From positions 348,835 to 412,834 of the forward strand of contig VXBA01003283.1 in the NCBI GenBank assembly GCA_013399895.1: DNA of 64,000 bases, in the 5' to 3' direction. This stretch comes from Serilophus lunatus (taxonomy: Eukaryota; Chordata; Aves; Passeriformes; Eurylaimidae). The notes below the pieces were generated by a model, which worked only from the letters and a program-made list of their open reading frames with translations, was not told the origin of the DNA and did not search any database. The position numbers were made by a program, and so were the translations under genes. This document shows positions 1 through 9,636 of this stretch, piece after piece; position 1 is the first letter of the stretch; the number at the start of each line of letters is the position of its first letter.

Positions 1-1885
1 AAGCTGCTACTAAAAATGTGTGTGAGCTCTGGGTTTTTACATCTTAGGTAACAAGCAAGAGTAAAGTCAATAAAACAGAAAAATTGTAGTGTTCTGCACC
101 GCATAACCGACAGAGGTTATGCAGAGAAAATAATACTCTGGACAGTTACTTAAAGAAAGGTAACTGTATAAAAATTCTTTACTATCAGTAAATATGAAAT
201 TAAACCTCACCTCTGAATAACTGCTGACTCACTGTGCAGTAAAACCAGCTACCAATGCTTTCTTGATGATTTGAAAAGGTTTTCTTACCAGTTTTTATTC
301 CCTTCAGTTTTTGATGTATTCTGTTATTTCAGAGCTCTCTTTTATTTTATGTGCTTATCAGAATAGATTTTTTTTTACACTTCAGAAATGGCCAAACGTC
401 CATAAACCTTGGTTATTTCTTGTGAAGGTCATAACTATATTTTTTCCTGATCTTTTAGCTTCATTAAATACTGAGTAAGGATTATTGTCCTGCATAAGAC
501 CTATAATTTCTATGTATACTGCACTTCTCATTTTTCTTCTTTCGAGATGCCAGATGGAAACAAAAATAAAGAATAGTTGCATGTCTGGTATGCTAATATT
601 TTTATACTTCTCCATTTGAGTTAAGCAGATGGAAATTAGGTAATTCCCCATGACTATCTCTCCAAAATAAGCTGAGATAAGGTATAAATTATAAAATAAT
701 TTTCTCAGATTTTCCAGCTGTAGTAAAGATATTCACTCATATAATATCGATTAGAAATATTTTTTTATATCTAAACAACAAATGAATCAATATGTGTTAA
801 ACCAATCTTCTAGACTAGTTGTCTTGCTCAGCTTAAATAATGCAAAGATGTGAGTGATTCATTTCAGAGTGGCAGTTCAAGGTGAAAAGCAGACTAGTGT
901 ATTTTAAATATGAGTATCTGTGTTTATAAACACAAAATATCATTAAAAATACTTTCCCCTGACAATATTGTCCCCCATTTTAAGATCAGTCCTATTAACT
1001 AGTAATAATAGTCTCCAGATACTATTTGACAAATGTCTATTTATTTTTTACTACAAAAGATTTGACCTGATCTGTTCATCTATAAATACACATTTTTGTG
1101 CTCTAGACACAAATATGCATTTGTGTTAGCTTTCATCCCTGCTGTGTTTGTATAACACTGCGATATTCATAAACAGAAAGAAAAGAGATTGAAGTGATGA
1201 ACATTTGATAGTGTTGCCTAGCATTTTAAATACAGCAAAATAAATTAGTGCCCACTTCATCAACTGCTAAATTCAGTGTGGCTGAATTGAAACAGAGATT
1301 GAGACAGAGAGAAAAAAAATTATTTTATGTGAGACAATAACTCATGTTGTCAACAAAACAATAAGTTGAGTTCTATTGAACTCCAAATTTGAAACTTATA
1401 TTCACCCTTCCTACTAGGGTATTTGATGTAGCTCCAGTTTAGCAACAATTATAAGGAATTTTGCCATACCATGTAAGACCATCAAAGGAGTCTGCAAGGA
1501 TCACTGTCTCTACAAAAAAGAAAGATGACAGTCTTAAACAACTGAGAGCCACACTAAAATTCAGAAAGAAATTGTGATTTCCAGAGCCTTATTTTAGTCA
1601 CAGAAAAGCACAAGTATTTTTTTTTTTAAAAAAAAAAGCAGCTAAAAACACTGTGTTTTCTTTTCAAGATTAAAATTAATTTTTTAATTATTATTAATAA
1701 TTATTAACATAAAATATATGGATTATTCATATATTAAATACTGTTTCTCTGGTGGCACATAAGTTGCTTATCTCATGATTTTAGGAATATTTTACCTACC
1801 TAATACCCAGTTCCTAGAGTTTTCAATCATTAATTAGAAGTGAATTTATGAAAATCAGATCCAAAAACACAGCATAGAAGAGAAG
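1..1885. other. AT-rich non-coding DNA
   Basis: No gene, RNA or transposon is recognised here. Open frames are short and AT-driven; the longest (minus strand, 382-651) has no domain-like composition. The stretch around 1670-1735 is almost pure A/T. It reads as intronic or intergenic bird DNA. Confidence 0.6.
1617..1637. repeat. T11-A10 homopolymer palindrome
   Basis: Eleven T are followed directly by ten A, a self-complementary low-complexity run. It is probably a slippage product, with no function visible. Confidence 0.8.
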
Positions 1886-1945
1886 GTGATACCACTAGGT
1901 GACCTTTAAGATCCCTTCTGATTTAAACCATTCTATAATGTTGTT
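1886..1945 (+). mobile_element. CR1 LINE 3' tail fragment
   Basis: The sequence reads like the terminal 60 bases of a bird CR1: an ACTAGGTGACCTTTAAGATC core, then CCCTTCTGATTTAAACC and ATTCTATAATG. CR1 copies are almost always 5'-truncated, and this one keeps only the 3' end with its recognition-like motif. It is diverged at several positions, so it is an old insertion. No coding sequence remains. Confidence 0.8.
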
Positions 1946-3017
1946 ATATGAAAGGAGTTACAGGATGCTCCTACTCAATAATTTATGTGTACACAATGCA
2001 TTTCCCAAGTCAGAGTGTTTCTAAATACAGAAAGTTTCAAATACATTAATAACACAAAATACCTACACCATTATTTAATCTATTTTCTGCCTTTTGGACC
2101 CTCAAGGTATTACAAAAGAAGGTAACATCACTTGCTGGTGTTTTGCATGGGAAAAAAAGAAATCCCTGAGGTATCAAAAGTAAAGATTTTGAAAGATGGC
2201 TGCTTTATAACTGAAGAATTTCTTTCAGAAGAATTTGAAGAACATGATTTGTCTTATACTAATGAAGAACAGGATTCATTTTATAGTATATGTGAATAGT
2301 CACATATGTTGAGGTGAATAGAAGTTGGAGAGTGACAAGCAGGGACTGAAGCACAGCTAATATTCCCTGAAAATTACTGAGAAGAAATTTCTGAGGTTTG
2401 CATTACTAGAAGGTAGTATCCAATCTTACCTGGAAAAGAACAGAGAAAAATCCTAGAATTGTTATTGAAGACTAAAAAACACAACCCACAAAACAATCAG
2501 TGTAGAGTCATTAAAGATTAAAGATAAAAGATTTTCATTGAGTGCTATTATAACAGTGCAGTCCATTAGAGAACAGCAAAGCAGTCAAAAATACCAGTCA
2601 CTTTCCTATCTGCAAATTGTTCATAAAATAATGACGTACTTCTCTGCTAATAATGATGTTTCCAACAAATTTCCAAAAATAAATATAGCTAAAAACAATG
2701 AAAACCTAAAAATTGACAGATTGATAATGTGTGATTGGTTATGCATATCATATAGTACAATGATGATGGTTCACACTGGATGATCCAACTTGAACATGGG
2801 AAACAGGCAAGAAAAGTCTCTGAACATATTTGAGAAAAGAAACTGGGGCTTTAGACATGGAAAGGACATAAAAATATTTTCTCTCCTTTAAAAAAAAGAT
2901 AATTTGGAAATTGCCTCCAATTTAAAACAAATGTCTTTCCCACCAAAGAGCGAAAAGGGAATAGTTACCACACCTCTACTAGGTTTGGTAACATTTGTTT
3001 CCTTCCTGTTACACTAA
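1946..3017. other. AT-rich non-coding DNA with one short acidic ORF
   Basis: No gene is recognised. A 50-codon ATG frame at 2147-2299 (plus) encodes an acidic peptide beginning MGKKEIPEVSKVK and rich in Glu/Asp near its middle. An in-frame TAA lies just upstream at 2123. In AT-rich DNA a frame this short is expected by chance. An 81-codon frame at 2538-2783 likewise has no recognisable features. Confidence 0.5.
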
Positions 3018-3090
3018 TGTAGTGGTTTGACCCTGGCTGGATGAGAGATACCCGCTAAAGCTGGTCTCTGATAAGCCACTGCAAATGTAC

Positions 3091-3112
3091 AGAGAGGAGA
3101 GGAGAGGAGAGA
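3091..3112. repeat. (GAGAG)n short pentamer repeat inside LTR
   Basis: About four GAGAG-type units lie near the polyadenylation end of the inverted LTR. The related LTR at 4873-5762 has a shorter CTCTCTCCTCT tract at the equivalent place, so the repeat expanded in this copy. Confidence 0.8.
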
Positions 3113-3215
3113 AAATATAATGAAGGGTTTCATGAGTTGAGACAAGGGCCATAAGAGATCCCTTACTGATCACGGTCACAGGCAAAATGGACTCCAAGTG
3201 GGGATATTAATTAAA

Positions 3216-3221
3216 TTTATT
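3216..3221 (-). promoter_or_regulatory. Polyadenylation signal AATAAA of inverted LTR
   Basis: AATAAA on the minus strand within the block AGCAATAAATTTAATTAAT. The other LTR of the family has it in the same place, which fixes the LTR's orientation. Confidence 0.7.
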
Positions 3222-4148
3222 GCTAACAGGATCAGAGCTTGAGAATGAGAAGTAAAATAAAACTTAAAGACACCTTCCCTCTCCCACCTCCTTCCAAGTT
3301 CTACCTCCTCCCCACCAGCAGTTCAGGGCGATGGGGAATGAGGGTTATGGTCAACTGTTTCTGCAGCTGCTCAGAGAGAGGAGTCCCTCCCCTGCTCCTC
3401 GTGGGGTCCCTCCCATGGGAGACAGTTCACGAACTGCTCCAGTGTGAGTCCATCCCACGGGTAACATTTCTTCACGCACTCCTGCCACATGGGTTGTCTT
3501 CCACAAGGTGCAGTCCTTCAGACATAGGCTTCTTCAATATGAGTCCCCCAAAGGCCCACAAGTCCTACCAGGAAATCCTGCTCCAGCATTGGCTCCTCTC
3601 CACATGGGCTGCATGTCCTGCCAGGACGCTGCTCCAACATGGGCCTCCCATGGGGTCACAGCCTCCTTCCAGCATCTACCTACTCCAGTGTGGGCTCTCC
3701 TCCATGGGCTGCAGGTGAATCTCTGCATCCCTGTGGTCCTCCACGAGCTCAGGGGCACAGCTTGTCCACCATAGTCTTCACCACAGGCTGCAGGGAACCT
3801 CAGCTCCAGCACCTGGAGCACCTCCTGCCCCTCCTTCTCCACTGACCTTGGTGTCTGCACTGTTGTTCACATGTTCTCATTCTGCCCTTCTCTGGCTTCC
3901 ATCTTCATCTGCACAGCAATTTTTTTTTCTTCCTTCCTAAATGTGTTATCACAGAGGCACTACTGTCCCTTCTGACTGGTCTGGCCTTGGCCAGCGGCAG
4001 GTCTGGCCTGGAGCTGGCTGGCATCAGCTCTGCCGGACATGAGTGAAGCTGCCAGCAGCTTCTCAAAGAAGACGCTCCTATAGCCCCCTCCTCCCCCTTC
4101 CCCTCCCCCTCCCCTTTCTACCAAAACCTGGCTACAGAAACCCAATAT

Positions 4149-4872
4149 GACTGATTACCATGATGCAAAAAATGTTATCAGTTCTAGCTTAACACTCCGG
4201 TTTTCCAAAACTGAAAAAACCATATTCATGCAAAAGAGGTGTGCACAGAAGCATATTGAAACAAACTGATAGAAAATGGCACAAACAACACCACAGGCAG
4301 AGTTGATACTTTCAAAATTACCATTTTCACTATCTACCTAGTTTATGAGTCCTCAATTTAATACGTAGACTCAACTTGTAAATTTTTCTCTCCAAAAAAA
4401 CCAGTACCCATTTTCCAATTGCAAATTTGGAATCAAGTAAAGTTTTCATTTGGTAGGCCTTATAAAGTCTCATAGTAAACTTAGACATTTCAAAACAGAT
4501 ATCTAAGCACTTTAGAAATATTTGCAAGCACAACTTTACCATCTCAAGTATTAATTTATATGGTCTGTGAATCCCCACAGTTTCTGAATTATCTATACAT
4601 TAATGCATTCTTTTTGATCGCAAATAAAGAACTACAATATTTGCATAAATGTCCTCTTTCCCCCCTTCCTCTCTTTTTGTTATATTTAGTCTACATTTTA
4701 CACCTAGCACAATGCTTGTGTAATAACTCATAAAAATTCTGTTTCAAGTAATTAAAAGTCTGGGTTGCCAACACATCCTGAGGGAAAAAAGTTGTTTTTT
4801 TAAAGGACTGGAGCACTGATATTCTTCTTTTGCATATAACCTAGGAACTAGAGTACTTGCAAGGAAAGAGGG
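4149..4872. other. Unique AT-rich spacer between the two opposed LTRs
   Basis: This 724-bp stretch shows no reverse transcriptase, gag or env motif and no other repeat. It is ordinary flanking DNA, so the two LTRs are independent insertions and not the ends of one provirus. A minus-strand 82-codon frame (4330-4578) has no recognisable features. Confidence 0.65.
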
Positions 4873-4999
4873 TGTATTGGTTTCTCTGTGGCCAGGTTTT
4901 GGTAGCAGTGGGGGGGTGGGGCTGAGGGAGAGACTTCTTTGAGAAGCTGCTGGAAGTTTCCCCATGCCCAGGCTGGGCCCGCTGCTGGCCAAGGCCAGG

Positions 5000-5043
5000 C
5001 CAATCAGTAGTTGAAGGAACACCTCTGTGATAACATATTTAAG
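5000..5043 (+). promoter_or_regulatory. LTR U3 promoter elements: CCAAT box and TATA-like block
   Basis: CCAAT at 5000-5004 is followed 30 bases on by ATATTTAAG (5035-5043). That is the spacing and order of a retroviral U3 promoter on the plus strand. The inverted LTR has CCAGTCAGAAGG and ACATTTAGG at the matching places, so its promoter is more decayed. Activity is not known. Confidence 0.45.
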
Positions 5044-5569
5044 AAGGAAGAAAAAAAAAAAAAACACCTAGTAGGAGACGAAGATGGCTGCTGGAGAGGA
5101 GCAGGGTGAGAGCCTGTGAACAACAACGCAGACACCAAGGTCAGTGGAGAAGGAGGAGGAGGAGATGCTCCTGGCGCCGGAGCTGAGATCCAGCTGCAGC
5201 CCATGGGGAAGACCATGGTGAAGCAGCTGTGCCCCTGCAGCCCATGGAGGACCACAGGGGTGCAGAGATCCACCTGTAGCCCGTGGAGGAGCCACGCTGG
5301 AGCAGGTGGATGCTNGGGATGGACTCTCGCCGGAGCAGTTTGTGAGAGGAACTGTATCCTGTGAGGGATGGGACCCCATGGAATGCGGCTGGAAGGACTC
5401 TTCTCCCCAAGCAGCGATTGAGAACAGCAGCTGACCACAGCAACACCTCCCCCCCACCTCGCCTTTTCCCTTGACCACTGCGGGAGAGTAGGTTGGATGT
5501 AAGAAGGAGGGGGTGGGGGGTAAAAGGTGTCTCTTATTGTCTCTCATTCTTAGCTCTGATCTTGTTAGT

Positions 5570-5575
5570 AATAAA
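5570..5575 (+). promoter_or_regulatory. Polyadenylation signal AATAAA of forward LTR
   Basis: AATAAA in GTTAGTAATAAATTTGATTAA, about 190 bp before the LTR end. It matches the signal of the inverted copy. Confidence 0.7.
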
Positions 5576-5835
5576 TTTGATTAATATTCCCACATGGAGT
5601 CTTGTTTTGCCTGTGACGGTGATTAAAAAGGAATTTGTTATAGTCCTTATCATAAATAACAAAACCTCTCGTTATATTCTCTCTCCTCTATAGCTGGGCA
5701 AGGGGGAGTGAGAGAGTGGCTGTAGTGGGCCCCTAGCACTCAGTGCGGGTTAAACCACTACAGCGGAATACTCTGTTCAATTCCCACTTCAGCTTGGTTG
5801 GCTGAACTTCAGCTCTTCCAGAAAAGAAGCCTATT

Positions 5836-6175
5836 TTACAGAATTGTTAAGGTTGGAAAAGACCTCTATGATCACCAAGTCTAACCATCAAGCAGACCCA
5901 CCACAATGTGCACCATTAAACAATATCCTTAACTGGCATATCAACAAGTGCTTTTTGAATACTTCTGGGGATGGTGACTCAACCACTTCCCTGGACAGGC
6001 TGGTCCCAATGCTTGACAACCCCTTCTGTGAAGAAATTTCTCCTACTATCCAACCTAAAACTCCCATCACAACTTGAGGTAATTTCCTTTTGTCTTTTCA
6101 CTTATTACCTGAGAGAAGAGCCTTACTTCCCTACAATCTCCTTTCAGGAGACTGTAGAGAGTGTTAAGACTAGAC
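5836..6175 (-). mobile_element. CR1 LINE 3' fragment
   Basis: Reading the plus strand gives the reverse complement of a CR1 3' region: GAATTGTTAAGGTTGG, then AAAGACCTCTATGATCACC, then the GGGGATGGTGACTCAACCAC and CTTCTGTGAAGAAATTTCTCC blocks, and CAACTTGAGGTAATTTCC. It holds the 3' untranslated part and the last part of the frame in the minus direction and is 5'-truncated near 6175. It lies between two LTR elements, making this a retroelement-dense spot. Confidence 0.92.
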
Positions 6176-6680
6176 ATCATGTGGCTGAACTAGTCACGCT
6201 TGATAGCTATGTAAAATTTCTGGGGCTAGAAGGAAAAGAAGGAGCATACAAGGTGGCAATCTGGATATGAAAAGTACTATTGAGTTCTAATTCCTTTATT
6301 TGTGATTAATACTATTGTAATCAGACCATATGAAAGCTACCAGCCTTTCAAGTTTGGTAACTCAAAGTTGGTCCAGAAATCAATTGCAGTCTTTGCAGTC
6401 TATGTTATCATTTACAAGAATATTTCAAAGACTTGGAAGTATCTATGTATATTAGATACAATATATCAATTAGTATCCTGGAATACATACCCAAAACCAA
6501 AAATTATGTTCTCCTTAACAGTATACTCAAAGCAGAGTTCAGGATGAGATTTAGGCTCAAATAAACCTATAGTAGACAAAAATCCTACATTTTATTCTTA
6601 GTTGCCTAGTCATACTAAACAAAGGATGGAAAGAAGACTTCACCAAGTGCTACCATATGCTCAGCATTTTGACTTCTTGT
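6176..6680. other. AT-rich non-coding DNA
   Basis: No gene or repeat recognised. It separates the CR1 fragment from the composite LTR. Confidence 0.55.
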
Positions 6681-7590
6681 TGTGGGTTTGACCCGAAAAT
6701 TTTCTGTTTTCTGGGGGGAGGGGGGTGTTTGTTCATAGGTTTAAAATCACTTTTTTTTTCCTGGTTCCTGGGAGGATGGAAGCAGAGTAAGAGTGGCTGA
6801 AGTCCTGTCTTGGAGTCTGTGGAGCCTTTCCTACCCGGTCTCTACAGCTGTGCAGGGACCAGGGTATGTGGCGGGATGTTGTGGAGCCCCCATGCTGCCA
6901 TCACTGCATAACCAGGAGTATGGCAGTCTGGTGGTCCTGTGATGCCCAGTGCACACCAGCACCCTCACTCTGCCATGCCGCTGTGGTGCGGCGCGGCTCG
7001 GATTGCAGGCAGGGAGCAGCGCGGGAGCTGGGCTCCTACTGCCAGCAGACACAGTATGGCCTGAAATGCACACAGGGGCCTTCTCTTGCTGCCCAGTGCT
7101 AGGGGCCACTGCCCTTTCTCTTGCTGCTGCAGCACAGGAGTGGCAGCACAGGTGGGGCAGAGCGGCAATGGTGGTGGCATGGGGCCACGCAGTGATTGCC
7201 AGACCCCTCCCTGCTGGTGGGTTCCACGGCTGGTCCTGGCTGTGGTGATGGGCGCTGCACCTGCTCCAGATGCTCCCTCCGTGATGGCGCCACCAGGCCC
7301 TGGCCCCTCCTGGGGTCCCTGCGGTGGCTGGTGCCCCATGCTGGCGGCGCGGTGGCAGCCGGTGATCACGGCGCTGGTGAGGGCAGTAGCAGCTGCCCCA
7401 GATGCCCCTGCAGGCGTGGCGGCTGCCCTGGCTGACCCCCGGGCCAGTGCTGCCATGCAGAGTGAACTCCTGGCAGCAGGCGTGGCCCATGGTTGGAACT
7501 GGGGGCCTGGTACATGTGGCATTTTCGGTGGGAAATGCCATACTGTCCTCATGGCAAGATCTCAGAGAGGGGCAGTGCCTGCACCACTGT

Positions 7591-7660
7591 CCAATGGGAA
7601 AGCAGCAGGCCCAGAAGGGTGGCTCTGAGAAAACGTGACATCAGACAGCCCGTAAAAGCC
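7591..7660 (+). promoter_or_regulatory. Decayed LTR promoter, left copy
   Basis: CCAAT at 7591-7595 is followed by CCCGTAAAAGCC at 7649-7660. The equivalent place in the right copy is a canonical TATAAAA, so the TATA box of this copy has been lost by substitution. That judgement comes from comparing the two copies. Confidence 0.5.
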
Positions 7661-8574
7661 AGAGGCATGGAAGTTCAGCCCTTTTCCAAACCTCGCCATT
7701 GTCAAGAGAGGATTGGCTGCTGCCCCTCCTGGACCCCCTCGATTTCCCTGAAGACACGGCATCGTCGGAGCTCAGACAGTGGCAGCAGAAGACCACCTGG
7801 TGGCAACATAAGTGTGATATCTTCCTCTTGGGTTTCCCTGGGGGGGTTCTTTTCACTGTCCTTCTTTTTCAGAGGCTCCTAGACCAGGACCAGGATTATC
7901 CATGGGGTGGCCTACCCTCCTTCCTCTGCTCCTCAGCCCAGCAGCCAGCTTGGAGGAGCAGTTTGGAATTTTTTTCCTTTTCTTGTGAATATTCTTGCAA
8001 ATATTGTCAGGGCATTGTTTCTGTAAATTGGTTAGTGCCTTAGTGGGTTAGGAAACAGTTTTGTCTTTTAGGTGGTGGGGGGATGGTTTGCCTTTCAAAC
8101 TTGGCGATTTTTTTTTTTTTTTCTGAGAAAGGAAACAGGCAAGGAAGTGAAACCTCCTTCCCCAGGTGCCTGTGGACTGACCCGCCCCAGGCCATGCCTG
8201 GCTACTGGGCAACCCCGGTGGCCGTGCTCCTGGGTGCCAGTGGGCTGGGTCCACCCCCAGTTGCCTGCGGGGAGCGACCCCTGGGCCATGCCAGCTGTAG
8301 AGCAGCCCTGGCCGCCATGGCGGGGGGGGGAGTCCTCCCCGGCCATACGGGCAGCTTGGGCTGCACCAGGCCATGGAGTGCCCCTCCCCCGGGTCCTGCA
8401 GGCCCTCCCTGGGCTGTGCAGGACTAGCCCGGCCTGGGACAACTGGAGCTGAGCAGGTATGGGTTGTGGAGGGCTGCTCCAAGCCCCCTGCACCAAGCCA
8501 GGCTGCAGCCAGCACCAGCTGGGGCAAGAGCTGCTCCCAGCCGCTCCCCCTGCGACTCACCAGGTCCAGGTCTG

Positions 8575-8752
8575 GGCACAGAAAGCCCCAGGCCAGGCAG
8601 AGTCCATCAGGGATTGCCCCCAGCTGTTTCTCTGCCCAGAGGAGCCATGTTGGCATGGCACGGCCCCACTGGGCCCATGGCTGTGCACAGAAAGCCCCAG
8701 GCCAGGTGGGAGCTGCTGGGGGCCGCCCCTGGCTGTTTCTCTGTGGCTCCAT
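8575..8752. repeat. ~109-bp internal tandem repeat, two diverged units
   Basis: GAAAGCCCCAGGCCAGG occurs at 8581 and again at 8690. In both cases CCCC(A/T)GGCTGTTTCTCTG-like sequence follows about 40 bases later. Similarity covers roughly 70 bp of each unit. It lies within the U3-like part of the right LTR copy and helps explain why that copy is longer than the left. Confidence 0.7.
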
Positions 8753-9088
8753 CGGGCCAGAGGCATGGTGGCCGGCACGGCGCAGCTCCGTTGGTCCTGG
8801 GCCGGGCTGCAGGGCGGTAGCGGGGCAGCGTCAGGCCCCTGGCCACTCATGGATGGTGTTGACAGGGGAGTGTTTGTCAGTGGTTTCTCTTTGTGGGTGT
8901 GGTGGCTGCTTTCACCTGCCCCCACAGGCAGCACCACTGGCCCTTGGGCCTCTCCAGGCAGTCTCTGCGGGCAGTGCCATTGGCACACCTGGGCCTCTCT
9001 TCCCAGTGCACACAGAATCTTTGTCAGGAAACACCATATTGAGCTCATGGCAAGACCTTGGAGAGGGGTGTTGCCCCCCTGCCGCTGT

Positions 9089-9155
9089 CCAATGAGAAGG
9101 CGGCACGCCCTAGAGGACTGCCCTGAGAAAATCCAAGAACGGGCAGCTTATAAAA
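9089..9155 (+). promoter_or_regulatory. LTR promoter, right copy: CCAAT and TATAAAA
   Basis: CCAAT at 9089-9093 and TATAAAA at 9149-9155 are 56 bases apart in plus orientation, followed about 410 bp later by AATAAA. This is a textbook retroviral U3/R arrangement and the best-preserved core promoter in the window. Transcription would start near 9180 if active, which is an inference. Confidence 0.6.
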
Positions 9156-9562
9156 GGCCAAGGATGGAAGTTCTTGCCCTCTTTCAGCTTCCACCATTGC
9201 TGAGAAGCACAGCTGCTCCTTCCCAGGTCCCTAAGCCAAGCAGTGTCATTGTGACAGCATCGGAGCCCAAGCAGTGTCAGCAGAGGAACCACATGACGAC
9301 AGGAGTTGTGGTATCTTTACCCTTTGGGTTCCCCTCAGGGTTCCTCTCACTGTCTTTCTTTTTCAAAGGCTGCTAGACCGGGGACCAGGATCATCCACTG
9401 AGTGGTCTTCCCTCCTTCCCTTGCTCCCTAGCCCACCAGTCAGCTTGGAGGAGCTTTTTGGGTTTTTTTGTTTTTCCCTTTTTGCAAAATATTGTCAAGT
9501 CGGTTGTTTGTGTATTTGGTTAGTGCCTTAGTGGGGTTCCATTGTTTATAGAGTCTCTAGAT

Positions 9563-9568
9563 AATAAA
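9563..9568 (+). promoter_or_regulatory. Polyadenylation signal AATAAA of composite LTR
   Basis: AATAAA within AGATAATAAAACTG, 68 bp before the CA terminus, with a T/G-rich stretch (TGTTTGCTGTTGTTTCC) directly downstream as usual for cleavage sites. Confidence 0.65.
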
Positions 9569-9636
9569 ACTGTTTGCTGTTGTTTCCTATTAAGTCTCTT
9601 GTCACTTGTACTGCCCCCAGCATCCAAACCAGGACA

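Larger units (their letters stand above)
3018..4148 (-). mobile_element. Solo LTR of an endogenous retrovirus (inverted copy)
   Basis: Read on the minus strand this aligns from end to end with the plus-strand LTR at 4873-5762. They share the start (TATTGG then the AGCCAGGTTTTGGTA-like block), the GAGAAGCTGCTGG block, CTCTGTGATAACA, the GACACCAAGGTCAGTGGAG block, an AATAAATTTAATTAAT polyadenylation region and the final AAACCACTACA. Its plus-strand left edge is therefore TGTAGTGG. It is about 1.13 kb, longer than its relative because it holds ~214 bp (3457-3670) absent there. Flanks ACTAA (left) and ACTGA (right) could be a 5-bp target duplication with one mismatch. No retroviral coding sequence adjoins it, so it is most simply a solo LTR left by recombination. 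Long open frames within it are GC-driven and non-coding. The family name is not assigned. Confidence 0.85.
4873..5762 (+). mobile_element. Solo LTR of an endogenous retrovirus (forward copy)
   Basis: Starts TGTATTGG and ends AAACCACTACA, giving the TG...CA ends and short terminal inverted repeat usual for LTRs. It carries a CCAAT box, a TATA-like A/T block and an AATAAA signal in the expected order. It aligns with the reverse complement of 3018-4148 throughout, but is 890 bp long because ~214 bp is missing between GATGCT and GGGATGGAC. An unresolved base (5315) sits exactly at that junction. A possible imperfect 4-bp target duplication is GAGG/GCGG. No viral coding sequence follows it. Frames of up to 159 codons inside it are GC-driven and cross the N. 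Confidence 0.87.
6681..9636 (+). mobile_element. Composite GC-rich LTR element with tandemly duplicated promoter half
   Basis: The element begins TGTGGGTTTGACCC and ends CATCCAAACCAGGACA, so the ends are TG...CA with a GGTTTG-type inverted terminus like the other LTRs here. Inside, 7500-8040 and 8990-9530 are diverged copies of one block: CATGGCAAGA, CCAAT, a TATA site, GGAAGTTC, TTCACTGTCCTTCTTTTTC / CTCACTGTCTTTCTTTTTC, CAGCTTGGAGGAG, TTGGTTAGTGCCTTAGTGGG. The left copy stops just after GTGCCTTAGTGGG and joins a second U3-like start (about 8045). Only the right copy continues to AATAAA and the terminus. This is a U3-R / U3-R-U5 structure with a ~1.4-1.5 kb period. No target duplication is evident. 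Overlapping frames of up to 305 codons in several frames reflect high GC, not genes. No gag, pol or env motif is seen. Confidence 0.72.

Noticed and set aside
3239..3860. Open frames up to 159 codons on both strands
   Set aside because: They lie inside the inverted solo LTR and are explained by its GC-rich internal repeats.
5004..5547. Minus- and plus-strand frames of 82 to 159 codons
   Set aside because: All lie in the forward LTR, mostly antisense, and run across the unresolved base at 5315.
3018..5762. A complete provirus with two LTRs
   Set aside because: The LTRs face opposite ways, differ in length and sequence, and the 724 bp between them has no viral coding signal.
6831..9376. Long open frames of 180 to 305 codons in several phases on both strands
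   Set aside because: They overlap in up to four frames, are Gly/Pro/Ala/Trp-rich from GC bias, cross the internal LTR duplication, and carry no domain or retroviral motif.
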